From Vibrio sp. 10N (GTDB lineage Bacteria > Pseudomonadota > Gammaproteobacteria > Enterobacterales > Vibrionaceae), in assembly GCF_036245475.1 (NCBI RefSeq), contig NZ_BTPM01000001.1, positions 2,728,001 through 2,792,000 on the forward strand: a stretch of 64,000 nt of DNA. Reading direction: 5' to 3'. The notes beneath the pieces are model-generated. The model was not told where the DNA came from. It saw only the letters and a program-made list of their open reading frames with translations, and did not search any database. How positions within the stretch are numbered: the first letter of the stretch is position 1; every line of letters begins with the position of its first letter. This document shows positions 48,981 to 57,739 of the stretch, piece by piece. The translations under genes and the position numbers were made by a program.

Positions 48981-49757
48981 TTAGTAAGCGCTTGGATCCG
49001 CTGTTTCGTCAGTTACTTCTAATGTATTCAGTAGGTTGGTCAGTAGGCTTGATGCACCAAAGCGGTAGTGCATGTTGTCTGCCCAATCTGCGCCTAGTAT
49101 GTCGTCTGCCATTGCTAGGTATGCTGCTGCATCTTCCGCAGTACGTACGCCGCCAGCAGGTTTGAAACCAACGGTTTTAGCAACGTCCATATCACGAATG
49201 ACTTCTAGCATCATGCGAGCGTATTCTGGCGTCGCGTTAACTGGCACTTTACCTGTTGAGGTTTTAATGAAGTCAGCGCCTGCTTTGATACAGATTTCTG
49301 ATGCTTTCTTGATCAGAGCTTCTTCTTTTAGCTCACCGGTTTCGATGATCACTTTCAGAAGAATGTCGCCACACGCTTCTTTACACTGTTTCACAAGCTC
49401 AAAGCCCACTTCTTCGTTGCCAGCGATAAGTGCACGGTATGGGAATACTACGTCTACTTCGTCTGCGCCGTAAGCAACTGCTGCTTTGGTTTCTGCTACA
49501 GCAATTTCAATGTCATCGTTGCCGTGTGGGAAGTTAGTTACCGTCGCGATACGTACTTCTGGAGTACCTTGTTCACGAAGGGTTTTCTTAGCAATAGGAA
49601 TAAAGCGAGGGTAAATACAGATCGCTGCTGTGTTGCCCACAGCGGTTTTCGCGTCGTGACATAGTGCGATCACTTTTTCGTTAGTGTCGTCGTCATTTAG
49701 CGTGGTTAGATCCATAAGTTTAAGTGCACGTAGAGCTGCTGATTTTAAATCGCTCAT
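48981..49757 (-). CDS. deoC: Deoxyribose-phosphate aldolase DeoC
   Basis: DeoC splits deoxyribose 5-phosphate into glyceraldehyde 3-phosphate and acetaldehyde. The 258-residue class I aldolase has the Schiff-base lysine in [14 protein letters not shown], the proton-relay lysine in [11 protein letters not shown], and the DEVDVVFPY strand. It is first in the deoC-A-B-D run, with CGGAG before the ATG, and has a long upstream region. Confidence 0.97.
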   Translation of the reverse strand: MSDLKSAALRALKLMDLTTLNDDDTNEKVIALCHDAKTAVGNTAAICIYPRFIPIAKKTLREQGTPEVRIATVTNFPHGNDDIEIAVAETKAAVAYGADEVDVVFPYRALIAGNEEVGFELVKQCKEACGDILLKVIIETGELKEEALIKKASEICIKAGADFIKTSTGKVPVNATPEYARMMLEVIRDMDVAKTVGFKPAGGVRTAEDAAAYLAMADDILGADWADNMHYRFGASSLLTNLLNTLEVTDETADPSAY

Positions 49758-49996
49758 TTCTATCTCCGGTCAATATATTCAATTAATTATCTGACAAACA
49801 CGTCAGCAATAAATGAACGGACTTGGTTCCTTGAAGACTCGGTATGGCAAACTCACTGCCTTACCAATTGCTATCCTTGTCACCGCACAGTACCTGCTCG
49901 TTAATATCACCTGATTCCTATCTGGGTGAGAACTGGCTCTGGCTGCATAACCCATGAGTCTGCAATAAAGAAAAAACATCACGAGTTACTGAGTAG

Positions 49997-50011
49997 CCTA
50001 TACAGTATAGG
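49997..50011. promoter_or_regulatory. 15-bp palindrome in the deo control region
   Basis: CCTATACAGTATAGG is perfectly symmetrical about its central base. It contains TATACT on the minus strand, a plausible -10 for deoC, though no good -35 is seen. Confidence 0.4.
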
Positions 50012-50135
50012 AGCGATATCTAAAACGGTAGTACTGATTAAAACGCAAACGGTTTGTATCTCAAAAAAGTTCCGTTGTCTATCTAAACCCCAGAGTCCTA
50101 TCTGGGTCGTTGGAAGGTACTACCCTCCAAATAAC

Positions 50136-50169
50136 AAAAAAGCCCCGCAGCAATCTCTTGCTACGGGGC
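50136..50169 (-). terminator. Terminator of nupC
   Basis: A 12-bp stem runs 50158-50169 with 50142-50153 (one G.U pair as minus-strand RNA), then a U run encoded at 50136-50141. Confidence 0.9.
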
Positions 50170-50213
50170 GATTTATAATGGCGTCTATATACTGTTTAAC
50201 CTAACGCGAGCAA

Positions 50214-51479
50214 TTACATGCCAGCGAGAGTTAGACAGAAGCCTGCAATCGTTGCAGCCATCAAGTTAGATAGCGTACCAGCGATTACTGCTTTCACACC
50301 CATGCGAGCGATATCACCGCGACGCTTAGGCGCAAGGCTACCCAGACCACCTAGTAGGATTGCGATAGAAGATAGGTTCGCAAAACCACATAGAGCGAAT
50401 GAAATGATTGCCTTGGTTTTCTCAGAAAGAACAACTGGCGCTGCTTCGCTTAGGTAAGGGGCAAACTGAGAGTATGCTACGAATTCGTTCGCAACGGTCT
50501 TCATACCGATGAACTCACCCGCGATAGTCGCTTCAGACCATGGCACACCTAGTAGGAATGCTAGTGGCGAGAAGATCCAACCTAGAATCATTTCTAGACG
50601 TAGTTCAGGCATACCAACCCAGCCACCGATGCCACCAAGCATACCGTTAACTAGTGCGATAAGACCGATGAATGCAATTAGCATTGCACCTACGTTAAGA
50701 GCTAGTTGAAGACCTGCTGATGCACCGCCCGCTGCTGCGTCGATTACGTTAGCTGGCTTGTCGTCGCCTTCTGCGCTCATGTCGTGCAGCTGTTCAACTG
50801 GCTCATCAGTTTCTGGCTTGATGATTTTAGCGAATAGAAGACCACCTGGTGCTGCCATGAATGATGCCGCAACTAGGTACTCAATTGGCACGCCCATTGA
50901 AGCGTAACCTGCCAGTACACCACCAGCGATAGAAGCTAGACCACCACACATTACTGCGAACAGTTCAGATTGAGTCATCTTAGGTACGAAAGGACGCACA
51001 ACTAGAGGAGCTTCTGTTTGACCTACGAAAATGTTAGCTGCTGCTGACATAGATTCCGCACGAGAAGTACCTAGTGCTTTTTGCAGGCCGCCACCAAGAA
51101 TCTTGATAACCCACTGCATAACACCTAGGTAGTAAAGTACAGAAATAAGCGCAGAGAAGAAGATTAGTGTAGGTAGTACACGGAAAGCGAAGATGAAACC
51201 GCCGCCGCCGAATACTTCAAACATTTTACCTGATACTAGGCCACCAAATAGGAATGACGTACCGTCATTACCGTAGTTGATCACGTTAGATACAGCATCA
51301 GAGAAGCTGCGTAGTACTTCTTGTCCCCAAGGAACGTAAAGAACGAATGCACCTAGTGCAAATTGGATAGCAAATGCGCCACCCACAGTTCTGATATTAA
51401 TAGCTTTGCGGTTGTCTGAAAGCAGTACTGCGATTGCAATAAGTGCGACCATACCAACCAGGCTCATAAACAGGCTCAT
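50214..51479 (-). CDS. nupC: Concentrative nucleoside transporter NupC
   Basis: NupC imports nucleosides with Na+ (vcCNT, the structural model, is the V. cholerae orthologue) or H+. The 421-residue CNT protein has the N-terminal helices, the core motif [12 protein letters not shown] in the first HP hairpin region, and the second half [22 protein letters not shown] followed by [12 protein letters not shown] central stretch of about 25 acidic residues ([19 protein letters not shown]) is the variable cytoplasmic loop. A perfect CRP site is upstream. It has its own terminator before deoC. Confidence 0.96.
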   Translation of the reverse strand: MSLFMSLVGMVALIAIAVLLSDNRKAINIRTVGGAFAIQFALGAFVLYVPWGQEVLRSFSDAVSNVINYGNDGTSFLFGGLVSGKMFEVFGGGGFIFAFRVLPTLIFFSALISVLYYLGVMQWVIKILGGGLQKALGTSRAESMSAAANIFVGQTEAPLVVRPFVPKMTQSELFAVMCGGLASIAGGVLAGYASMGVPIEYLVAASFMAAPGGLLFAKIIKPETDEPVEQLHDMSAEGDDKPANVIDAAAGGASAGLQLALNVGAMLIAFIGLIALVNGMLGGIGGWVGMPELRLEMILGWIFSPLAFLLGVPWSEATIAGEFIGMKTVANEFVAYSQFAPYLSEAAPVVLSEKTKAIISFALCGFANLSSIAILLGGLGSLAPKRRGDIARMGVKAVIAGTLSNLMAATIAGFCLTLAGM

Positions 51480-51624
51480 AGTTTATGACTTCCTTATATT
51501 GAATAATTTGGCGTGTAACAAAATTTGAAGCTCAAAAGCGGGGGCGATTATACAAACCCACAGAAAAGAAAGTAGTACCCCCCTCACACTTTCGTTCTGA
51601 ACACATGGTGGATACACTAAGATT

Positions 51625-51640
51625 TGTGATCGATTTCACA
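51625..51640. promoter_or_regulatory. Perfect CRP site upstream of nupC
   Basis: TGTGATCGATTTCACA fits TGTGA-N6-TCACA exactly. A GCAAACGAT element lies 10 bp farther from the gene (51651-51659). Joint control by CRP and CytR is known for nupC in E. coli and is inferred here. Confidence 0.85.
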
Positions 51641-51684
51641 AAAAGATGGTGCAAACGATTTCGAATTCACAAATTTACGCATTT

Positions 51685-52458
51685 TTAGTCACAAAATTTA
51701 AACGTCAATTTGCCATTAATTGATAATTGTGAGGTAACCGTTTGCTCAGATTCATTTCGCAGCTCAATCAAAGACGATAGCACCATGTTTACCATCTTGG
51801 GTTCATTGGGAAGGCCTTGATAGCCACTTAATGGCATATCTGGTGCATCCGTTTCTATTAACAAACTCTCTAGTGGCAGTGCTGCGATCGTGGCGCGTGT
51901 TTTCTTAGCTCTAGGGTAAGTGATCACCCCACCAACACCGATTTTTAACCCCAGTTTTATGAAGTCCATCGCCTGTTGAACGCTACCACTAAACCCATGA
52001 ACCACTCCGCCATATTGAGGAGAATTACGCTTTAATAACGCCACCAGATCCTGATGCGCTTTTCGGCAATGGAGTAAAATCGGCAATTGGCTCTGGTTAG
52101 CAATATCAATTTGAGCGTTGAGATACTGTTTTTGCAGCGTTTCATTTTCTCGGCCATGATAGAAATCCAGACCGCACTCACCAATGGCGACACACTTTTC
52201 AGGTAGCATAGGTGTCACCCTTGCTGCCAAATTATCCAAACTACGCTCATTCAGATCATCGAGAAATTGCGGATGAAAACCAAGCGCGTAGTAAATGTCG
52301 TCGTTGTGCTCACTCAGTGTTTGGATGGTCGTCCAATTCGCTTCATTGATCGCTGGGACAATGATTTTCTCAACCCCCTGCTCTCTCGCCTCCCTCAGCA
52401 CCTGTTGCAAATCTTTTTGCTGTGCAAGTAAATCCAAATGGCAGTGGCTATCTATCAT
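51685..52458 (-). CDS. TatD-family metal-dependent hydrolase (YjjV-like)
   Basis: The 257-residue TIM-barrel hydrolase has the family metal ligands: DSHCHLD at the start, GECGLDFYH, LLHCRKAHQD, HGFSGS and ETDAPDMPL. TatD-type proteins are metal-dependent deoxyribonucleases; this branch is closest to YjjV, whose role is less clear. The gene starts 11 bases inside the DUF5363 gene, so the two overlap. It is upstream of nupC on the same strand but separated by a 205-bp promoter region. Confidence 0.9.
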   Translation of the reverse strand: MIDSHCHLDLLAQQKDLQQVLREAREQGVEKIIVPAINEANWTTIQTLSEHNDDIYYALGFHPQFLDDLNERSLDNLAARVTPMLPEKCVAIGECGLDFYHGRENETLQKQYLNAQIDIANQSQLPILLHCRKAHQDLVALLKRNSPQYGGVVHGFSGSVQQAMDFIKLGLKIGVGGVITYPRAKKTRATIAALPLESLLIETDAPDMPLSGYQGLPNEPKMVNMVLSSLIELRNESEQTVTSQLSINGKLTFKFCD

Positions 52459-52573
52459 CGTCTTGTGGCTCTTTCTTATATGGTACGCAGCTGCGCTTAT
52501 TTTCTGGTGTTAATCCGAGGGACTCACACCACTCGTCATATTTAGCTAGCCATCTCTTAAACAACTTCAACAT
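52448..52573 (-). CDS. DUF5363 small protein, 41 residues
   Basis: The minus-strand frame from ATG 52573 encodes a 41-residue protein starting MLKLFKRWLAKYDEWCESLG. It continues with LTPENKRSCVPYKKEP and an acidic end. It matches my memory of the DUF5363 family, short basic proteins of unknown function. GGAG precedes the start by a few bases, and its stop overlaps the tatD-like start by 11 bases, a coupled pair. Reading both frames gives this as the more conserved-looking product. Confidence 0.8.
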   Translation of the reverse strand: MLKLFKRWLAKYDEWCESLGLTPENKRSCVPYKKEPQDDDR

Positions 52574-52897
52574 GATGCTCCGCTCCTTCATCAAAAAACA
52601 TTGTAATCGATTGCAATAACAAGATGTTGCGCCTCGATATACAAAGAATAGCTGTAATAGTTAGTGTTTTATCACTAAGTTGTGACTTACACCTCAATGC
52701 TGCCATGCAAGGCGTTTTTTTTGCACACGCAAACGATAAAATGTCGCACATTGTTTGTAAACTGAACGATTTGCTATCAGCATGACTATTCGGATATTTA
52801 CAAACGACTACTTTCTAGGCACGAGTAATTTGGACATCGCCTAGCCTATCGAAACGTCAATGATGCCCCATCATTCGACACTATAAGGGAATTGATC
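52574..52897. promoter_or_regulatory. Control region of the BMP ABC operon
   Basis: This 324-bp region holds no gene. ACGCAAACGAT occurs at 52727-52737, the same 9-mer GCAAACGAT as upstream of nupC. TTGCAATAACAAGATGTTGC at about 52611-52630 contains TTGC-type half-sites in CytR-like spacing. I see no strong -10/-35 pair. Confidence 0.4.
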
Positions 52898-53893
52898 GTG
52901 AAAAAAACTATTCTAAAAATGTCTGCACTCGCAGTGGCAGTGACTTCTTTTGGTGCATTCGCAGCAAAACCAGCAGTGGTTTACGATACAGCCGGTAAAT
53001 TCGACAAATCGTTTAACGAAGCTGTATTCCAAAACGGTGTTAAAGTTTTCAATGCAGACAAAGGCATCAAAGTACGTGAATTTGAACCACAGAATGAAGC
53101 ACAGCGCGAGCAAGGTCTACGCCGTCTAGCAAGCCGTGGCTTCACTCCAATCGTGGCGGTCGGCTTTAACATGGCATCTGCTGTTGAAAAAGTCGCGACC
53201 GAATTCCCAGACATTCAATTTACTATCATCGATATGGTAGTCGACAAGCCAAACGTTCAATCTATCATCTTTAAAGAGCACGAAGGCTCCTTCCTAGTGG
53301 GTGCTCTTGCCGCTAAAGCATCTAAGACAGACAAAGTAGGCTTCGTTGGTGGTATGGATATCCCACTGATTCGTAAGTTCGAGTGTGGCTACCGCCAAGG
53401 TGCGAAATACGCAAACCCACAAATCGAAACCTTCCAAAACATGACTGGCTCTACGCCAGCGGCATTTGCTGACCCTGCAAAAGGCTCTGAGCTTGCGAAA
53501 TCTCAGTTCTCTAAAGGCGCAGACGTTATCTACGCAGCAGCTGGCGGCACAGGTATGGGTGTTTACCAAGCAGCGAAAGATGCGGGCAACTTCGCTATCG
53601 GCGTTGACTCAAACCAAAACCACCTACAACCAGGCACTATGCTGACTTCAATGGTTAAGAAAGTAGGCGTAGCCGCTTACAACACATGGGAAGAAGCAGA
53701 GCAAGGCAACTGGGAAGCAGGCATCAAGGTACTTGGTCTAAAAGAAGGTGCGGTTGAATGGGCATACGATGACTACAACAAAGACCTGATCACTCCAGAA
53801 ATGAAGACTTACCTAGACGGCCTTAAAGCTGACATCGTATCAGGCAAGATCGCCGTGCACGACTACATGTCTGACAACACATGTAACATCTAA
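52898..53893 (+). CDS. BMP-family nucleoside ABC substrate-binding protein
   Basis: The 331-residue product is a PBP1-ABC_BMP protein that captures nucleosides for the ABC importer encoded downstream. It has a conventional signal peptide (MKKTILKMSALAVAVTSFGAFA then AKPAVVYD). The BMP signature GKFDKSFNEAVFQNG and VGMDIPLIRKFECGYRQGA-like segments are present. No lipobox cysteine is visible, unlike many family members, so it is probably soluble in the periplasm. The start is GTG at 52898 after AAGGGA. Two hairpins follow, then the ATPase gene. Confidence 0.9.
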   Translation: MKKTILKMSALAVAVTSFGAFAAKPAVVYDTAGKFDKSFNEAVFQNGVKVFNADKGIKVREFEPQNEAQREQGLRRLASRGFTPIVAVGFNMASAVEKVATEFPDIQFTIIDMVVDKPNVQSIIFKEHEGSFLVGALAAKASKTDKVGFVGGMDIPLIRKFECGYRQGAKYANPQIETFQNMTGSTPAAFADPAKGSELAKSQFSKGADVIYAAAGGTGMGVYQAAKDAGNFAIGVDSNQNHLQPGTMLTSMVKKVGVAAYNTWEEAEQGNWEAGIKVLGLKEGAVEWAYDDYNKDLITPEMKTYLDGLKADIVSGKIAVHDYMSDNTCNI

Positions 53894-53915
53894 CGATTTC
53901 TTACTCAGAATGAAG

Positions 53916-53985
53916 GCCTAGGATTGGTATTTTTATCAATAACCTAGGCAACCATAACAACGCCGTTGCCCTCAAGCAGCGGCGT
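53916..53985 (+). other. Two hairpins between SBP and ATPase genes
   Basis: GCCTAGG (53916-53922) and CCTAGGC (53943-53949) close a longer imperfect stem. Then ACGCCGTTG (53960-53968) pairs with CAGCGGCGT (53977-53985). Such elements usually protect the SBP mRNA and give more SBP than transporter. Confidence 0.6.
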
Positions 53986-54006
53986 ATAATTATAAGGCAG
54001 TATCTA

Positions 54007-55584
54007 GTGACACATGGACAACCTATTGCCATCGAACTCAAGCAGATCGATAAGCGATTTGGCGCGGTGCACGCCAACAAATATATCGACCTGAAGGTTC
54101 CTCAAGGCACGATTCACGGCATCATTGGTGAAAATGGTGCAGGCAAGTCCACTCTTATGAGTATTATTTACGGTTTTTACCACGCAGATGCAGGCGAGAT
54201 GACTGTCAATGGCAAACGTTATAAGCCAGCGAACTCGCAAGAAGCCATTAAGGCCGGCATCGGCATGGTGCACCAACACTTTATGTTGGTAGAGACTTTT
54301 ACCGTACTCGAGAACATTGTTCTCGGCGCTGAAGATGGATGGAAGCTACAAGAAAGTCTTGGCAAAGCGAAGAAGAAACTCAAAGCACTGGCCGAAGATT
54401 ATGGCCTGGAAGTCCCTTTAGACGCCGTTGTTGGCGAGCTTCCTGTTGGTCTTCAGCAGCGAGTGGAGATCTTAAAAGCGCTTTATCGCGGTGCGAAGAT
54501 CTTGATCCTCGATGAGCCAACGGGTGTTCTAACACCTCAAGAAGCAGATCACCTATTTAAGATCCTCGACAAACTTCGTCAGCAAGGCACCACCATTATG
54601 ATCATCACGCACAAACTGCGTGAAGTATTGGCGATCACCGATAACATCTCCGTCATGCGCCAAGGGGCGATGGTGGAACATGTGGTCACCGCAGACACCA
54701 ATAAAGAGCAACTGGCTGAGCTGATGGTAGGACGCAAAGTTCGCCTCAAAGTCGATAAGTCAGAGGCCACTCCAAAGAAAGAACTGATTAAAGTCGACAA
54801 CTTACAGTATTTCGATGACGCAGGCGTCGAGCGCGTGAAAAGCGTGAGTTTTGGCGTGCGCCAAGGTGAAGTGGTCGGTATTGCCGGCGTATCGGGCAAT
54901 GGTCAATCCGAAATTCTCGCCCTGCTTTCCGGTATCATCCAGCCTTATTCTGGCAGCATCGACATCAACGGCAGCCACATTGATAAGCACACCGTACTTG
55001 ATCCGCAGCAGGTTCGCGCGATTGGCGTCGGTCATATTCCTGAAGATCGCCACAAGCAAGGGCTTATCAACAAGTTCGAGGCGCAGGAAGCCTATATCCT
55101 CGGCTATCACCACCTGCCGCAATACAACAAAGGTCTTCTGCAAGACAAGCAGGCCATCAAAGAGAGTTGTCAAGCGAGCATGGATAAATGGGATGTGCGC
55201 CCTAACGACACGACTCTGAAAACCGCCAACTTCTCCGGTGGTAACCAGCAAAAACTGGTGATTGCCCGTGAAATGGAACAAAACCCGGATGTACTTTTGG
55301 TTGGGCAGCCTACTCGTGGTGTTGATATCGGCGCCATAGAGTACATCCACCAGCAGATCATCGCTGCGCGTGATGCCGATAAAGCGGTGCTGTTAGTCTC
55401 TGTTGAGCTTGATGAAATCTTGAGTCTTTCTGACCGAATTCTTGTCGTGTTCGATGGCGCGATTGTCGGCGAAGTCTCGATTAAAGATGCCGACGAGAAA
55501 ACCTTAGGTCTTATGATGGCAAACATTATGCCTGACCACCTTAAACTGGCAGCCGCCAACCAGCCACAAGGAGAAAGTGCATGA
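54007..55584 (+). CDS. Nucleoside ABC transporter ATP-binding protein (two NBDs)
   Basis: The 525-residue protein has two fused nucleotide-binding domains. NBD1 has Walker A GENGAGKST, signature VGLQQRVEI and Walker B ILILDEPTG. NBD2 (from about 265) has a degenerate Walker A (GVSGNGQSE), signature SGGNQQKL, and Walker B LLVGQPTRG. This is the usual pattern for BMP-type nucleoside importers, where one domain drives hydrolysis. The start is GTG at 54007. Its stop overlaps the first permease by 4 bases (ATGA). Confidence 0.93.
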   Translation: MTHGQPIAIELKQIDKRFGAVHANKYIDLKVPQGTIHGIIGENGAGKSTLMSIIYGFYHADAGEMTVNGKRYKPANSQEAIKAGIGMVHQHFMLVETFTVLENIVLGAEDGWKLQESLGKAKKKLKALAEDYGLEVPLDAVVGELPVGLQQRVEILKALYRGAKILILDEPTGVLTPQEADHLFKILDKLRQQGTTIMIITHKLREVLAITDNISVMRQGAMVEHVVTADTNKEQLAELMVGRKVRLKVDKSEATPKKELIKVDNLQYFDDAGVERVKSVSFGVRQGEVVGIAGVSGNGQSEILALLSGIIQPYSGSIDINGSHIDKHTVLDPQQVRAIGVGHIPEDRHKQGLINKFEAQEAYILGYHHLPQYNKGLLQDKQAIKESCQASMDKWDVRPNDTTLKTANFSGGNQQKLVIAREMEQNPDVLLVGQPTRGVDIGAIEYIHQQIIAARDADKAVLLVSVELDEILSLSDRILVVFDGAIVGEVSIKDADEKTLGLMMANIMPDHLKLAAANQPQGESA

Positions 55585-56711
55585 GCCAAGCAAAAGTTCC
55601 AGCTTGGGTAACCGTGGCTCTGCTACCAGCGATTAACGTGTTGGTTGCATTCCTAGTGTCTGCCCTGCTGTTTATGTATATCGACATCAATCCCATTGAT
55701 GCCGCAAAAGTGATGTGGACGGGCGCCTTTGGTTATGCCGAAGGTTTTGGCTACACCATGTATTACGCCACAGGTTTTATCTTTACCGGTCTTGCTGTTG
55801 CCGTCGCGTTTCACGCGGGTTTGTTTAACATCGGTGGTGAAGGTCAGGCTTACATTGGCGGTCTCGGTGTGGGGCTTATCTGTCTTACCCTTGGCGAGTA
55901 TGCCCCTTGGTATATTGTTTTCCCAGTAGCGATTGTTGTCGGCGGCTTATTTGGCGCAGCGTGGGCGTTTATCCCTGCTTATCTGCAAGCCAAACGCGGC
56001 TCTCACATCGTTATCACCACCATCATGTTCAACTTTATCGCCTCATCGCTGATGGCGTACTTGTTGGTCGATATCCTCAAACCAGAAACCACGATGGCGA
56101 CGGAAAGCCGTGTCTTTGCGGCTTCAAGCTGGCTGCCAAAGATGCATGAAATCCTCGCGGTCGTTGGGATTGAGATGTCGCCAAGCCCAATGAACCTAAG
56201 CTTTATCTTTGCTCTGCTGTGCTGTCTGTTCGTGTGGCTACTGATGTGGCACTCACGCTGGGGTTATGAGATCCGCTCTGTGGGCTCTAACCCTTCAGCT
56301 GCCAACTACGCAGGCATCAAGTATGTGAAGATCATCATCTTGACCATGCTTATCTCGGGCATGCTGGCTGGCTTCTTTGGCCTCAACGTGCTTCAAGGTG
56401 AGCTACACCAAATCAAGCTGAACTTCGTTGAAGGCTTTGGCTTTACCGGTATCGCCGTTGCACTGATGGGTCGTAACCACCCAGTGGGTGTACTGCTGGC
56501 AAGCTTATTGTTCGGCTTCCTATACCAAGGTGGTGCGGAGTTGAGCTTTGAGTACGGTGTTGACCGAAACATCGTTGTGGTGCTGCAAGGTTTGGTGATC
56601 CTATTCTCTGGCGCTCTTGAGCACATGTTCCGCCCTTCTCTAGAGAGAACTTACCTCAAACTGTTCGGCAAAAAACAAGCTGAGCAACAAGCAGAGAAAG
56701 GAGTCGCTTGA
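55581..56711 (+). CDS. Nucleoside ABC transporter permease 1
   Basis: The 376-residue polytopic protein of the branched-chain/ribose/nucleoside permease family has the conserved loop NIGGEGQAYIGG, the ITTIMFNFIA segment, and the EAA-like SVGSNPSAANYAGIK. It pairs with the second permease to form the channel. The ATG overlaps the ATPase stop (ATGA) and is preceded by AAGGAGA. Confidence 0.92.
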   Translation: MSQAKVPAWVTVALLPAINVLVAFLVSALLFMYIDINPIDAAKVMWTGAFGYAEGFGYTMYYATGFIFTGLAVAVAFHAGLFNIGGEGQAYIGGLGVGLICLTLGEYAPWYIVFPVAIVVGGLFGAAWAFIPAYLQAKRGSHIVITTIMFNFIASSLMAYLLVDILKPETTMATESRVFAASSWLPKMHEILAVVGIEMSPSPMNLSFIFALLCCLFVWLLMWHSRWGYEIRSVGSNPSAANYAGIKYVKIIILTMLISGMLAGFFGLNVLQGELHQIKLNFVEGFGFTGIAVALMGRNHPVGVLLASLLFGFLYQGGAELSFEYGVDRNIVVVLQGLVILFSGALEHMFRPSLERTYLKLFGKKQAEQQAEKGVA

Positions 56712-56713
56712 TT

Positions 56714-57679
56714 ATGTTTGAAACGATTATTCTCATGCTTGATGCCACGCTACGTGTGGCAACCCCGCTTATTCTTGCCTCGCTTGCAGGTATGTTTTGT
56801 GAACGCTCGGGCATCGTTAACATCGCTCTAGAAGGCAAACTTCTGGCGGCAGCATTTACTGGCGCTGCGACAGCACATGTCACAGGCTCCGCTTGGCTTG
56901 GTCTGTTTGCAGGTATTGGCGTATCGGTATTACTTGCCCTGCTCCATGGCTTTGCCTCGATCACCCACCGCGGTGATCAGGTGGTCAGTGGTATGGCAAT
57001 CAACATCCTCGCGGCTGGCCTCACCATCACCCTTGGCCGTCACTGGTTCCAACAAGGTGGTCAGACACCAGCACTATCGGGCGACGCACGCTTTGCGCCT
57101 ATCACCTTCCCGGGCGCAGATGCGGTAGCGGATGTGCCTGTGCTTGGTCTGCTTTACTCAGAGCTTATCAGTGGTCACTCAATCCTGGTTTACATGGTGG
57201 TCTTCATCGTCCCAGCGTGCTGGTACCTGCTGTTCAAGACTCGCTTTGGACTTCGTCTGCGCGCGGTAGGTGAATCGCCATCAGCCGTTGATACCGCAGG
57301 TATCTCAGTGGTTCGTATGCGCTACGCTGCAGTCGCTATTTGTGGCGTGCTAGTGGGTATCGGTGGCGTTTACTTATCCGTGGCACAAACGGCTCAGTTC
57401 ATTCCAAACATGAGCGCAGGTAAGGGCTATATGGCTCTGGCGGCGCTTATCTTTGGTAAATGGCGTCCGTTTACGGCAATGGGTGCCTGTTTGCTGTTTG
57501 GCTTCTTGGATGCATTGGCGATTCGTATGCAGGGTGTGTCGATTGGCGAGTTCCCTATTCCAGTACAAGCCATTGAAGCCATACCATACGTGCTTACCGT
57601 ATTCTTGCTGGCAGGGTTTATTGGTAAGGCGGTGGCGCCTAAGGCGATTGGGGTGCCTTATACTAAAGAGCGTGAGTAA
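56714..57679 (+). CDS. Nucleoside ABC transporter permease 2
   Basis: The product is about 321 residues, with eight or more hydrophobic segments. Family patterns are RSGIVNIALEGKLL, RGDQVVSGMAINILA, AVGESPSAVDTAGI and GKGYMALAALIFG. The start is ATG at 56714 or TTG at 56708; the TTG overlaps the upstream stop and is nearer the AGGAG, so either is possible. It is the last gene of the SBP-ATPase-permease-permease operon and ends at a terminator. Confidence 0.9.
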   Translation: MFETIILMLDATLRVATPLILASLAGMFCERSGIVNIALEGKLLAAAFTGAATAHVTGSAWLGLFAGIGVSVLLALLHGFASITHRGDQVVSGMAINILAAGLTITLGRHWFQQGGQTPALSGDARFAPITFPGADAVADVPVLGLLYSELISGHSILVYMVVFIVPACWYLLFKTRFGLRLRAVGESPSAVDTAGISVVRMRYAAVAICGVLVGIGGVYLSVAQTAQFIPNMSAGKGYMALAALIFGKWRPFTAMGACLLFGFLDALAIRMQGVSIGEFPIPVQAIEAIPYVLTVFLLAGFIGKAVAPKAIGVPYTKERE

Positions 57680-57697
57680 TAACTCGGCTCTAAACAA

Positions 57698-57726
57698 AAA
57701 AACCGCTCAATCGAGCGGTTTTTTTA
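57698..57726. terminator. Bidirectional terminator of the ABC operon and prfC
   Basis: AAAAACCGCTC (57698-57708), AATC, GAGCGGTTTTT (57713-57723), with A and T tracts on both sides. Confidence 0.9.
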
Positions 57727-57739
57727 ATTTTATTCAGTA

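Larger units (their letters stand above)
49758..50213. promoter_or_regulatory. Control region of the deo operon
   Basis: This 456-bp region has no gene. It contains the nupC terminator (50136-50169), a direct repeat of the 12-mer TCCTATCTGGGT at 49915-49926 and 50096-50107 (each in a small hairpin), a palindrome at 49997-50011, and ACGCAAAC-G-GTTTGT at about 50043-50057. The last resembles a LacI-family operator (CytR/PurR class) offset by one base. I found no convincing -10/-35 pair. Confidence 0.45.

Noticed and set aside
50043..50058. Canonical PurR box upstream of deoC
   Set aside because: The two halves are offset by one base from the 16-bp PurR consensus, so only a LacI-family-like half-site is claimed.
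54802..55350. 182-codon minus-strand frame
   Set aside because: It lies wholly inside the nucleoside ABC ATPase gene and has no recognisable domain or ribosome-binding site; the plus-strand product has all ABC motifs.
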